Shown: positions 6,261-13,698, numbered from the stretch's first letter. The stretch: DNA of 17,935 nt from DAIOHQ01 sp036744635 (GCA_036744635.1 DAIOHQ010000082.1:1-17935), one strand, 5' to 3'. Translations and numbers: made by a program. Notes: a model not told the origin generated them from the sequence alone.

Positions 6261-7196
6261 ATGAAACAGGCTTTCGCCCTCGCCTCCCTTCTCCTCGTCC
6301 TCACCCTCTCCGCCCCGCCCGCCGGCGCCTGGGGACGGGACGGCCACGTGATCGTCGCCCGCATCGCCGAATTGAACCTCACCGAACCCGCCCGCGCCCG
6401 CATTGCCGAATTGCTTGACGTTGACGGTGCCCAAGCCCCGACCAGTATCGCCGACGATGCCATCGCCAATTGGGCCGACCTGGTGAAGAAACTCAACGCC
6501 ACCGCCCCCTGGCACTACATCGACATCCCCATCCGCCTCGATCCCGACAAGCGCCTCTCCCCCCAGCAGCTCGCCGACCTGCTGGAAAAAGAAGATGCCA
6601 TCGTCTACCGCATCGAAGATCTCCGCGCCCTGTTCGCCGACGCCCGCGCCAACGACAAAGAGCGCCTGCGGGCGCTCAAATATCTCGTCCATTTCGTCGC
6701 CGATGTGCACCAGCCCCTGCACTGCGCCAACTACAACGACGACCGCGGCGGCAACGACCGCAAGCTCAACTACTTCCGCCCTCTCAAGCCCTTCGAGGCC
6801 AACCTGCACTTCTTCTGGGATGACCTGATCCTGCAGCAGGCGCTGGGGATAGAGCACACCCCCGCGCAAGTCCTCGACTACGCGGCCAAGCTCAACGCCG
6901 CCATCACGGATGAGCAGCGCCACGACTGGCTGCAACGACGCACCGCCACCCAGTGGGCATTGGAATCCAATGCCCTCGCCGACGCCGAGGCCTACGACAT
7001 TGTCCCCGCATCCAAAGACACGAAGCTCGACATCACCGAAGCCTACGTCAAGAGCAAAGTCCCGGTGATGAACACCCAACTGCAAAAAGCCGGCCTGCGC
7101 CTCGCCGACCTGCTCAACACCGCCCTGTCCCAAGACCCCGACGCCCGCCACAGAGCCCCCGCCATCGGCGTCCCCGCCAGCGCCCCGACCCGCTGA
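6261..7196 (+). CDS. Exported S1/P1-type zinc nuclease
   Basis: The product has 311 residues. A signal peptide ends in AGA before Trp24, which would become the mature N-terminus, as in P1 nuclease where Trp1 binds zinc. All nine P1 zinc ligands appear to be present: Trp24, His29 (WGRDGH), Asp73 (NWAD), His85 (PWHY), His144, Asp148 and His154 (LVHFVADVHQPLH), and His183 and Asp187 (NLHFFWD). DRGGN at about 161-165 is also typical. These enzymes cleave single-stranded DNA or RNA and act as 3'-nucleotidases, using three zinc ions; here in the periplasm or outside, probably for nutrient scavenging. AGGA lies upstream of ATG 6261 at suitable spacing. The C-terminus ends in an unremarkable Pro/Ala tail. 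It stands divergent from hldE. Confidence 0.93.
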   Translation: MKQAFALASLLLVLTLSAPPAGAWGRDGHVIVARIAELNLTEPARARIAELLDVDGAQAPTSIADDAIANWADLVKKLNATAPWHYIDIPIRLDPDKRLSPQQLADLLEKEDAIVYRIEDLRALFADARANDKERLRALKYLVHFVADVHQPLHCANYNDDRGGNDRKLNYFRPLKPFEANLHFFWDDLILQQALGIEHTPAQVLDYAAKLNAAITDEQRHDWLQRRTATQWALESNALADAEAYDIVPASKDTKLDITEAYVKSKVPVMNTQLQKAGLRLADLLNTALSQDPDARHRAPAIGVPASAPTR

Positions 7197-7242
7197 CAGC
7201 CTGACGCCACCAGCAGCGTGCAATTCATTGCACCACCTCTCC

Positions 7243-7272
7243 ACGACAACTCGCCCTCGCTTCGGCTACACT
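7243..7272 (+). promoter_or_regulatory. Candidate leaderless promoter of the zinc-ribbon gene
   Basis: ACGACA (7243-7248) and TACACT (7267-7272) are 18 bases apart, and ATG 7281 follows the -10-like box by eight bases with no Shine-Dalgarno between. The match is moderate. Confidence 0.35.
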
Positions 7273-7280
7273 GTCTTGCA

Positions 7281-7916
7281 ATGCGGCGGAAGCTCTTTCA
7301 CCTCCTCGCGGCGGTTTCGGCGGTGTTCTTCGTCGCCGTGGTAGTCGTGGGCGTGCGCAGCTTTTGGGTGTGGGACCAATTTACCTATACGAGGTTGATC
7401 CACTGCGACGAGGACAATCGGTACGGTGATGGAATAGGCGTCCTGTGCAGTCGCGGAGGCATCGAGATCTTTGATTCCGGTTGGATTGCAACGCCGGCTG
7501 CGGAATTCGACGGTATGCCGGATGTGGTCATACCGCTCGGCCTCAGTCATGAGCGTTCGACCGAGAAGGGTTACTTAAATTATCCGACCACGCACGGCAA
7601 TTTATTAGGACGCGCTGGCACATTGCTTGGGTTCGGATTCGGCCACTGGTTTTCGGAGTTTGGGATGTCTGATACTGCTCACAGCTATACGGACGGCATT
7701 GAGGTTATCTTTCCGGGGTGGTTCTTGGCAATCCTGCTCGCCGTTCTCCCGGCAATCTGGCTGCGCCGACGACTCATCCAACGAAAGCGGAATCAGATTG
7801 GCCTCTGCAAGACCTGTGGCTACGATCTCCGCGCCACACCCAATCGCTGCCCCGAATGCGGGACGCTCGTCCCCGCGCCCGCCCCACAATCTGCCGCGCC
7901 GCCTGCGTCCTCCTAA
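7281..7916 (+). CDS. Two-helix membrane protein with C-terminal CGYDLRATP zinc ribbon
   Basis: The 211-residue product has a transmembrane helix at about 7-27, an external region with several aromatic residues, a second helix at about 144-161 (GWFLAILLAVLPAIWLRRR) and a short cytoplasmic tail. The tail carries a four-cysteine zinc ribbon, Cys176-x2-Cys179 and Cys190-x2-Cys193, in the context CGYDLRATPNRCPECG. This tail is a lineage signature I associate with Phycisphaerae, found on many otherwise different small membrane proteins; no function is known to me. The Met at 7281 is preferred to 7218 because the first helix then starts normally. The body of the gene is visibly less GC-rich than its neighbours, which may mean relaxed selection or a different origin. 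Confidence 0.83.
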   Translation: MRRKLFHLLAAVSAVFFVAVVVVGVRSFWVWDQFTYTRLIHCDEDNRYGDGIGVLCSRGGIEIFDSGWIATPAAEFDGMPDVVIPLGLSHERSTEKGYLNYPTTHGNLLGRAGTLLGFGFGHWFSEFGMSDTAHSYTDGIEVIFPGWFLAILLAVLPAIWLRRRLIQRKRNQIGLCKTCGYDLRATPNRCPECGTLVPAPAPQSAAPPASS

Positions 7917-8039
7917 TCCAGGACGAACAGTAGGAATCTCCGTGTCCGTGTTTATCCCTGCCTCCATTCCCCGCAACTTTCCCCCCTCCAGCGCGTCAGA
8001 CAGAGTGGAAAATACCCCACCCCGCCCCCGGAATTGTTG

Positions 8040-8067
8040 TTGTGGGGCGGACCGGGCGGGCTACAAT
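8040..8067 (+). promoter_or_regulatory. Candidate promoter of the Gln-rich membrane protein gene
   Basis: TACAAT (8062-8067) matches five of six -10 positions. TTGTGG (8040-8045) lies 16 bases upstream as a poor -35. A leader of roughly 17-20 bases would include the GGAG at 8083-8086. Confidence 0.42.
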
Positions 8068-8082
8068 GAGATTGGATTAACT

Positions 8083-8086
8083 GGAG
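8083..8086 (+). promoter_or_regulatory. Shine-Dalgarno deciding the start at 8092
   Basis: GGAG is followed by five bases and ATG 8092. The frame is open back to 7627, but that part overlaps the zinc-ribbon gene in another frame and reads as low-quality sequence, so the start is placed here. Confidence 0.6.
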
Positions 8087-8091
8087 ATACC

Positions 8092-9960
8092 ATGAGCCGT
8101 CTGGATCGACACATCTCGGCCGTGCGCAACAAGCTCACGCTCGAGCATTTTCTGCACGGGCTGGCCTGGGCCAGCGCCATCTTCGCGGCAATGGTCTGGC
8201 TGGCGATCCTGGTGCAGAAGCTCTTCGCCGTCCATCCCCCGCGGCCGGATATCTTCATCTTCTCCGGCCTGGGCGCGGTCGTCCTGACCGCCCTGGTCTA
8301 TTCCATCTGGCGCCGGCCCACTCCGCACCAGGCCGCCGTTGCCATCGACGAAAAACTCGCCCTGAAAGAAAAATTCAGCACCGCCCTCTACATCCGTCCC
8401 AGCAACGATCCCTTCGCCATGGCCGCCGTGCGCGATGCCGAGCAGACCGCCGACAACGTCAGCCTGCAAAAGCGCTTTCCGGTGACCTTCCCCACCGCCG
8501 GCTACAGCACGATGCTCATCGCCGCCCTGGCCATCCTCAGTTTCTTTTTCCTCCCCACCGCCGATCTCTTCGGCAAGCAGCAGCAGTCGATCCGCCAGCA
8601 GGCCGAGGCCGAGAAAGCCGCGGGAATTCGCAAGGTGATCGAACGGGCTCAGGTCAAGGTGGACGCCGTCCCCAAGACCGCCGCCAGCGAAGAAGCCATC
8701 AAGCTGGCCAAGACCGAGCTGGCCAACATGCTGGCCAAGCCCCCCAAGGATGCCGACGCCGCCCGACTCAGCGCCTTCAAGGCCATCCAGAACATGGACC
8801 AGGCCATCAAGCAGCAGATCAAGGACAGCGACCATTTCGCCGAATCCCAGAACGACGACAAAATGTTCCGCTCGATGTCCCCGCCCACTGACGAAAAAGG
8901 CCCCGTGGCCGATGCCCATCGCGACTTGATCAAAGGCGACTATGCCAAGGCGGTGGACCATCTCAGGCAGGCCGCCGACAACTTCAAGGACATGACCCCT
9001 GAAGAAAAGGAGAAGGCCGCCAAGCAGATGAAGGATCTCGCCAATCAGTTGAAGAAAGCCGCCGAAGACCCCAAGACCCAGGAGCAGATGGAGAAGCAGC
9101 TCCAGGCCATGGGCGCTGACAAGCAGCAGGCCAAGCAGATGGCCGACGACATCAAGAAAGCCGCCCAGGGCGACAAGCAGGCGCAGCAGAACCTGCAGAA
9201 GCAGGCGCAGCAAGTCGCCCAGCAGATGAACAACGGCAACGGGCCAACCCAGGCGCAACAGCAGCAAATCAACCAGATGATGAAGCAGATGCAGGGCGCT
9301 GCCGGCGCCCAGGCCCAGGCGCAGGCCATGCAGCAAGCCGCTCAGCAGATGGCCCAGGGCATGCAGCAGGCCGCACAACAAAAGGGCGGTAGTCAACCCG
9401 GCCCGGGGCAGCAACCAGGACAAGGGGACCAGGTTGCCCAGGGCATGCAGCAGATGCAGGAGAAGCTCGATCAGATGGACGCGATCAATAAGGACGCCGA
9501 GGCGATGGCCGAAGCCGGCGACGCCTCCAAGCAGGCCGCCGACGATGCCGCCGGCCAATGTGATGGCAACGGCGACAAGGATGGCAAGAACGGCAAGGGT
9601 GGCACCAGCCAGTGGAAAGAAGGCAATCCCGACAAGAAAGGCAACGGCATGGGCGGCCCCGGCATCGGCAACGGCGGCGTCGCCAGCAAGGAGCAGGCCC
9701 CCTTCACGGTGAAGACAGAAAAAGCTCCCACCCAGAACATCGACAACGGCAAGATTCTCGCTGCCCATTACGTCAAGGCCAAGAGCATCAAAGGCGAATC
9801 CCACGTTGAATTAGGCGAAGCCGCCGCCGCCGCAGAACAGGATGCCACCGATGAAGTAGACCAGGACCGCATCTCCCCCCAATCCCAAAAGGCCGTCCGC
9901 GACTATTTCAAGTCCATGCAGGATGATGCCAAGGAGGCGCCGGCAGGGGGGGCGAAGTGA
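8092..9960 (+). CDS. Membrane protein with long Gln/Lys/Ala-rich coiled region (DUF4175-like layout)
   Basis: The 622-residue product has two N-terminal transmembrane helices (about 20-45 and 54-73), a segment HQAAVAIDEKLALKEKFSTALY, and a third helix at about 137-155. A long low-complexity region of about 300 residues follows, dominated by Gln, Lys, Ala and Met (for example QQAKQMADDIKKAAQGDKQAQQ) and probably coiled-coil. Next is a Gly/Asn/Lys-rich stretch, then a more ordered C-terminus with ISPQSQKAVRDYFKSMQ. Three helices followed by a Gln-rich tail resemble DUF4175/TIGR02302 proteins; the link is by layout only. In planctomycetes such proteins often accompany MoxR, DUF58 and VWA membrane proteins, and a VWA/GATase protein lies at 14816. 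The vapB-like gene begins only 15 bases after its stop. Confidence 0.82.
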   Translation: MSRLDRHISAVRNKLTLEHFLHGLAWASAIFAAMVWLAILVQKLFAVHPPRPDIFIFSGLGAVVLTALVYSIWRRPTPHQAAVAIDEKLALKEKFSTALYIRPSNDPFAMAAVRDAEQTADNVSLQKRFPVTFPTAGYSTMLIAALAILSFFFLPTADLFGKQQQSIRQQAEAEKAAGIRKVIERAQVKVDAVPKTAASEEAIKLAKTELANMLAKPPKDADAARLSAFKAIQNMDQAIKQQIKDSDHFAESQNDDKMFRSMSPPTDEKGPVADAHRDLIKGDYAKAVDHLRQAADNFKDMTPEEKEKAAKQMKDLANQLKKAAEDPKTQEQMEKQLQAMGADKQQAKQMADDIKKAAQGDKQAQQNLQKQAQQVAQQMNNGNGPTQAQQQQINQMMKQMQGAAGAQAQAQAMQQAAQQMAQGMQQAAQQKGGSQPGPGQQPGQGDQVAQGMQQMQEKLDQMDAINKDAEAMAEAGDASKQAADDAAGQCDGNGDKDGKNGKGGTSQWKEGNPDKKGNGMGGPGIGNGGVASKEQAPFTVKTEKAPTQNIDNGKILAAHYVKAKSIKGESHVELGEAAAAAEQDATDEVDQDRISPQSQKAVRDYFKSMQDDAKEAPAGGAK

Positions 9961-9975
9961 AACAGGAGGACTGGC

Positions 9976-10218
9976 ATGACGATAGAGATTGATGAACGCA
10001 CGGCACAGGCGCTAGAAGCGCAGGCGAAGGCGCGCGGACTGCCGCTCGATGTTTACCTGTCGGTGCTCGCCGGCGGCAAAGACGCCGATCTCGAATGGCG
10101 GCAGCCCAGCCTTGAAGAACTCAACCGTGCGCTTGATGAGCTGTCGGCCGATGCCATCGATGCGCCATCACTACCCGCCGATTTTTCCCGCGCCGATATT
10201 TACCACGATCACGATTGA
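9976..10218 (+). CDS. Antitoxin of a VapBC-type pair
   Basis: The 80-residue product begins MTIEIDERTAQALEAQAKARGLPLDVYL, like a short ribbon-helix-helix DNA-binding segment. It has an acidic middle and ends LPADFSRADIYHDHD, a toxin-neutralising type of tail seen on antitoxins paired with PIN-domain toxins. AGGAGG lies six bases before the ATG, so it should be translated strongly, as expected for a labile antitoxin. The stop codon TGA directly abuts the ATG of the toxin. The expected role is to bind and block the toxin and to repress the shared promoter; the exact antitoxin family is uncertain. Confidence 0.8.
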   Translation: MTIEIDERTAQALEAQAKARGLPLDVYLSVLAGGKDADLEWRQPSLEELNRALDELSADAIDAPSLPADFSRADIYHDHD

Positions 10219-10671
10219 ATGCGCTATCTTCTTGACACCGGCATTCTGCTTCGCATGGTTCATCGCTTCGATGCGCATCACCAGCAAACGCGAGATGCGG
10301 TGCGGCTTCTGCGTCAACGGGGGCATTCGCTGCTCACGACCATGCAGAACATCGCCGAGTTCTGGAACGTATGCACCCGCCCGGCAAGTGCGCGCGGAGG
10401 ACTTGGCCTGACTATTACAATGGCCGCGCACCGCCTGCGCATCCTCGAACGCGCCTTTCCCGTTCTGGTTGAGACGGAAGATAGTTATTCAGCATGGAAG
10501 CGGCTGCTGGTAGCCAATTCTGTAAGCGGAGTGCAGGTGCATGATGCGCGGCTGGTAGCGATTATGCTCACCCGCGGTATCACGCATGTCTTGACCTTCA
10601 ACGACGCTGATTTCAATAGGTATTCCGGCATCCAGGTAGTAACGCTAGACACTGCTTCGAAGCTTTCCTGA
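10219..10671 (+). CDS. vapC: PIN-domain ribonuclease toxin, VapC type
   Basis: The 150-residue product fits a full-length PIN domain. The acidic metal-binding residues are in place: Asp6 in YLLDTGILL, Glu47 in NIAEFWN, Asp109 in VHDARLVA, and Asp129 or Asp131 in LTFNDADF. VapC toxins are Mg-dependent endoribonucleases that cut tRNA or rRNA and stop growth when the antitoxin is degraded; the target here is unknown. The ATG follows the antitoxin's TGA with no spacing and has no Shine-Dalgarno of its own, so translation should depend on the upstream gene. The pair lies between a Gln-rich membrane protein gene and an ABC transporter gene with almost no intergenic space. Confidence 0.88.
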   Translation: MRYLLDTGILLRMVHRFDAHHQQTRDAVRLLRQRGHSLLTTMQNIAEFWNVCTRPASARGGLGLTITMAAHRLRILERAFPVLVETEDSYSAWKRLLVANSVSGVQVHDARLVAIMLTRGITHVLTFNDADFNRYSGIQVVTLDTASKLS

Positions 10672-10682
10672 GCATTCGGACG

Positions 10683-10688
10683 TATTCT
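10683..10688 (+). promoter_or_regulatory. -10-like box seven bases before the binding-protein start
   Basis: TATTCT (four of six) is followed by seven bases and ATG 10696, with no Shine-Dalgarno. No convincing -35 is seen at 16-18 bases. It is listed because the spacing matches the boxes before 6125 and 7281. Confidence 0.25.
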
Positions 10689-10695
10689 CTCTGTC

Positions 10696-11694
10696 ATGCG
10701 AAATTTTCTTTCACTCTGGCTCTGTGTCGCCGCCCTTTCCTTACTCTCCGGCTGCGGAAGCAAACCGGCCGAGGTCATCCTCTACACCAGCGTCGACGAA
10801 CCCTTCGCCACTCCCATCGTCCGCGAATTCGAAAAGCAAACCGGCATTCACGTCATCCTCAAAACCGACGTCGAGGCCCGCAAGACCGCCGGGCTTTCCG
10901 AGAAACTCCTGGCCGAGAAATCCAACCCCCAGGCCGACGTCTGGTGGAGCAACGAAATCTTCCACAGCATCAACCTCGCCGACCAGGGCGTGCTGGCCGC
11001 GTATGACTCTCCCAGCGCTGCCGACATCCCCGCCCAATTCAAAGACCCCCAGCATCGTTGGGCGGCCACGGCCGTGCGCGTGCGCGTCCTGGCCGTGGCG
11101 GAAAACCTGCCGGCCGGGGTCAGGATTGAATCCATCGAAGACCTGAAAAACTTCGCCCTTAAAGACAGGATCGCCATGGCCGCCCCCTCCGCCGGCACCA
11201 CCGGCGGCCACGTCGCCGCCCTCTACACCATCTGGGGCGAGCAGAAGGCCGACGCCTATTTCCAATCGCTGCACGACAATGGCGTCCATCTGCTCGGAGG
11301 AAATTCCGTCGTCGCGGAAATGGTCGCCTCCGGCCAGATGCTCGCCGGCCTGACCGACAATGACGATGTCAGCGAAGCCAAAGAGCAGGGGGGCAATCTG
11401 TCCGCAATCATCCCCGACCAGCGCCCCGACCAAATCGGCACCCTCGCCATGCCCACCAGCGTCGCCCTGGTGGCCGGCGCAAAAAATCCCGCCAACGCCC
11501 GCAAGCTGATCGACTTCCTGCTCTCCCGCCAGACCGAAAAACGCCTCATCGACGCCCACTTCGTCCTCCTCTCCGTCCGTCCGGACATGAATGCGGCCGC
11601 CTCGCCAAAATTCATGCAGGTAGACTACCCCGCCGTCGCCCGAATGATGCCCCAGGCCATCCAACGATCCACCGCGATACTCGAAGGGCGATAA
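10696..11694 (+). CDS. ABC importer solute-binding lipoprotein, iron(III)/family-1 type
   Basis: The 332-residue product has a lipoprotein signal ending LLSGC (Cys20). A periplasmic binding-protein fold follows, starting VILYTSVDEPFATPIVREFEKQTGIHVILKTD. That opening is typical of Fbp/Fut-type ferric-ion or related family-1 binding proteins. Other family features are PQADVWWSNE (about 78-87), AAPSAGTTGGHVAALYTIWG and DFLLSRQTEKRL near the end. The Tyr-Tyr pair that binds iron in classic ferric proteins is not obvious, so iron is only one option; phosphonate-like or thiamine-like ligands are also possible. The fused permease at 11909 should be its partner, separated by 214 bases that hold two repeats. 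The start is fixed by the signal peptide; no Shine-Dalgarno is seen. Confidence 0.86.
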   Translation: MRNFLSLWLCVAALSLLSGCGSKPAEVILYTSVDEPFATPIVREFEKQTGIHVILKTDVEARKTAGLSEKLLAEKSNPQADVWWSNEIFHSINLADQGVLAAYDSPSAADIPAQFKDPQHRWAATAVRVRVLAVAENLPAGVRIESIEDLKNFALKDRIAMAAPSAGTTGGHVAALYTIWGEQKADAYFQSLHDNGVHLLGGNSVVAEMVASGQMLAGLTDNDDVSEAKEQGGNLSAIIPDQRPDQIGTLAMPTSVALVAGAKNPANARKLIDFLLSRQTEKRLIDAHFVLLSVRPDMNAAASPKFMQVDYPAVARMMPQAIQRSTAILEGR

Positions 11695-11707
11695 AACGCT
11701 GATGGTG

Positions 11708-11754
11708 TCCGGCGCTTGAAACACCACATGTACATGCGGTGCTATTGGAACCTG
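11708..11754 (+). repeat. Palindromic dispersed repeat, family B, copy 2
   Basis: TCCGGCGCTTGAAA, ACCACATGTACATGCGGT (an imperfect hairpin around TGTACA) and GCTATTGGAACC follow in the same order as the minus-strand copy at 2258-2301. It lies between the binding-protein and permease genes. Confidence 0.65.
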
Positions 11755-11782
11755 TAGGGTGGACGTACTCGCCTACTGTTCC

Positions 11783-11879
11783 GGTGGGGCGGACATTCTT
11801 GTCCGCCTTGGCCGGATGAGCGGCAGCCGTAGCCGAAGGCGTTAAAAACCTGCCGCCTCACCTGTCCGAATCAAGCCAA
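11783..11879 (+). repeat. Structured dispersed repeat, family A, copy 2
   Basis: GGTGG is followed by the hairpin GGCGGACA-TTCT-TGTCCGCC (11788-11807). It differs from copies 1 and 3 by an A-T to G-C pair change, so pairing is kept. The second stem, TTGGCCGGAT (11808-11817) with ATCAAGCCAA (11870-11879), has eight of ten pairs. This copy has an extra inner stem, TGAGCGGCAG with CTGCCGCCTCA, closed with one bulged base. A closing CCGCC is not found downstream. The element and family B copy 2 together fill most of the 214-base gap before the permease gene. Confidence 0.7.
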
Positions 11880-11908
11880 ATCCCTAAGCTGATCTCCGAG
11901 ACTTCCTG

Positions 11909-13567
11909 ATGTCCCAATCATCCTTCCACCTTCCACCTTCGAAGATCGACCGCTGGTGGACCGCCCCCGCCTGGCTCATCGTCGCCCTCTGCTGCTGCCT
12001 CCCGCTGGCGTGGATGCTGCTCGCCATCCTGCTCCATCCCCACATGCTCCGCGAGCTGCGCCCGACCGCCTTTCGCATGGAATTGCTCGGCCGCACGCTG
12101 CTCTACAATGGCGCCGCCGCCATCATCGCCACCCTTCTCGCCCTCCCCGCCGCCGTCGTCATCGGCCGCGGCCGCGGCTGGCTGTCCCGCCTGATCGCCT
12201 TCATTCTCCCGGTCACGCTCCTCGTTCCCTCCATCGCCTACGCATACGGTTGGAAAATGTGCCTGTTGCTGTTGTACAAGCGCACCGGATGGGATTTTTT
12301 CCTGCCCATCCCCGCCAGCGCCGCCGACGTCGTCCGCTGCATCTGGTCGCTGGCCACCTGGCTGTGGGCCCTTCCCGCCGGCATCATCGGGCTCTCCCTG
12401 CGCCGCCTGGATGCCAACCTTCAGCAACAAGCCCTCCTCGACGGCGCTCTATGGCGGGTGACGGCCATGCAACTCATCGGCCCGGCCATCGCTTCGGTCG
12501 CCATCGTCGCCGTCCTCGCCAGCCAGGAATTCGCCGTCTACGAGCCCACCGGCATCAGCGTCGTCGCCACCGAAGTCCGCATGGTCTTCGAAACCGGCTC
12601 GATCAGCTCCGCCACCAACCTGATCACCGCGCCGATGGGCGGTGACATGGCCCCGCAGGACCAGCCCCAGCGCGCCGCCGCCGCCCTCGCCACCGCCATC
12701 CCGCTGCTCGCGGTGATCGCGCTCCTCGCCTTTATCGCCGCTCTTGGCGGACGAAAGTATTCCGCCGCCGAATCGGTCGATGTCGGCCGCTGGCCGGCAA
12801 ATCTCGACGCCGGACCCTTCGCCATCTCTCTCACCCTCCTCGCCATCGCCATCACGATCATCGTCCCCACCGCCTCAATGGTCCTGGCGATACAGCGCCC
12901 CGACGCCTTCAATATCCCCCGCATCTGGGTCACCTTCAGCCCCCAGGCCATCGGCTCCATCGAAATCGCCGCCGCCGCCGGCGCCATCGCCCTCGCACTC
13001 GCCTTAAGCCTCGCCGGCAAATTTTCCCCCGCCATGCTCCTGGCCGCCTTGGCGGCGTTTCTCGCCGGCGGGCAATTGCTCGCCATCGCCATGATTCGCC
13101 TGTACAATCACCCCGGCCTGCAGAAGTGGATTTACAATGCCCCGCCCATCATCGTGATGGCGTATCTCGCCCGTTTCGGCTGGATCGCCCTGGTGGCGGG
13201 GCGCTCGACGCACACGCCGGCGTGGCGCGAGCTGCGCGAGTTGGCTGCCGTCGATGGCGCCACCATCGCCCAAACCAGCCTGCACGTGATCTGGCCAATC
13301 GCCTGGCCGCTCTGCGCGGCGGCGGGGGTGCTTGTCATGGCGCTATCTCTCACCGAAGTCCCCGCCACCGTGCTCCTCTCCCCGCAGCGCCCTCCCATGA
13401 TCATTCCCGAGCTCATGCAATGGGTCCACATGATGCGCCACGACGACATGCTGGAAGGCTCACTGCTGCTCATGGCCATCGTCATGGTGCTCGGCTTAGC
13501 CGCGGTGACACTGGTCCAGGTAGCCCGCAGGCTCTATTCCCTGCGCCCGCGCGAAAGGACCTCATGA
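11909..13567 (+). CDS. Fused two-domain ABC permease, iron(III)-transport type
   Basis: The 552-residue product has about a dozen hydrophobic helices in two halves. Each half carries a cytoplasmic EAA-type loop for docking to an ATPase: QQQALLDGALWRVTAMQLIGP (about 171-190) and LRELAAVDGATIAQTSLHVI (about 438-457). Two permease domains in one chain is typical of FbpB/AfuB/ThiP-like importers, which move the ligand delivered by a binding protein such as the upstream lipoprotein. No ATP-binding gene follows; the next gene is an NHL protein. Codons 5-11 are made of a CCTTCCA heptamer repeat (11922-11940), and no Shine-Dalgarno precedes ATG 11909, so the true start is not certain, although no better one precedes the first helix. 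Confidence 0.87.
   Translation: MSQSSFHLPPSKIDRWWTAPAWLIVALCCCLPLAWMLLAILLHPHMLRELRPTAFRMELLGRTLLYNGAAAIIATLLALPAAVVIGRGRGWLSRLIAFILPVTLLVPSIAYAYGWKMCLLLLYKRTGWDFFLPIPASAADVVRCIWSLATWLWALPAGIIGLSLRRLDANLQQQALLDGALWRVTAMQLIGPAIASVAIVAVLASQEFAVYEPTGISVVATEVRMVFETGSISSATNLITAPMGGDMAPQDQPQRAAAALATAIPLLAVIALLAFIAALGGRKYSAAESVDVGRWPANLDAGPFAISLTLLAIAITIIVPTASMVLAIQRPDAFNIPRIWVTFSPQAIGSIEIAAAAGAIALALALSLAGKFSPAMLLAALAAFLAGGQLLAIAMIRLYNHPGLQKWIYNAPPIIVMAYLARFGWIALVAGRSTHTPAWRELRELAAVDGATIAQTSLHVIWPIAWPLCAAAGVLVMALSLTEVPATVLLSPQRPPMIIPELMQWVHMMRHDDMLEGSLLLMAIVMVLGLAAVTLVQVARRLYSLRPRERTS
11922..11940 (+). repeat. Heptamer tandem repeat CCTTCCA, about 2.7 units
   Basis: Two perfect CCTTCCA units and a partial CCTTC lie in the first codons of the permease gene and encode part of the sequence SFHLPPS. 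Confidence 0.7.
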
Positions 13568-13603
13568 TCCCCGCGCAACACATGCGATGCGCGCCGCCTC
13601 TGC

Positions 13604-13628
13604 GTAGCACGGGTTTCCAACCCGTGCC
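13604..13628 (+). repeat. Palindromic dispersed repeat, family C, copy 1
   Basis: The 25-base element opens with GTA and contains GCACGGGTT-TCC-AACCCGTGC (13607-13627), a nine-pair hairpin with a three-base loop. It is the exact reverse complement of the copy at 13674-13698. It starts 37 bases after the permease stop. Confidence 0.85.
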
Positions 13629-13673
13629 AGGGTGCGTGCTTGCTCAATGTCGTTTGCGCCCTCAAACCCATTC

Positions 13674-13698
13674 GGCACGGGTTGGAAACCCGTGCTAC
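13674..13698 (-). repeat. Palindromic dispersed repeat, family C, copy 2
   Basis: GCACGGGTT-GGA-AACCCGTGC (13675-13695) with flanking G and TAC is a perfect 25-base inverted copy of 13604-13628. The two copies could form a long hairpin with a 45-base loop or two separate hairpins, and could attenuate readthrough from the permease into the NHL gene. Confidence 0.85.

Noticed and set aside
6189..7244. 351-codon minus-strand frame
   Set aside because: Antisense of the S1/P1 nuclease, whose nine metal ligands leave no doubt about the coding strand.
7627..8091. Upstream in-frame extension of the Gln-rich membrane protein
   Set aside because: It overlaps the zinc-ribbon gene in another frame and lacks hydrophobic or family features; promoter and Shine-Dalgarno signals fit ATG 8092.
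8077..9804. 575-codon minus-strand frame rich in Leu, Gly and His
   Set aside because: It is the antisense of the Gln/Lys-rich coding region: reversed CAG and AAG codons give CTG and CTT, hence a false membrane-like protein. No start signal is seen.
10741..11727. 328-codon minus-strand frame
   Set aside because: Antisense of the binding-lipoprotein gene, which has a signal peptide and family motifs.
13604..13698. CRISPR-like array
   Set aside because: Only two copies, in opposite orientation, each a full palindrome; no spacer series or cas gene.
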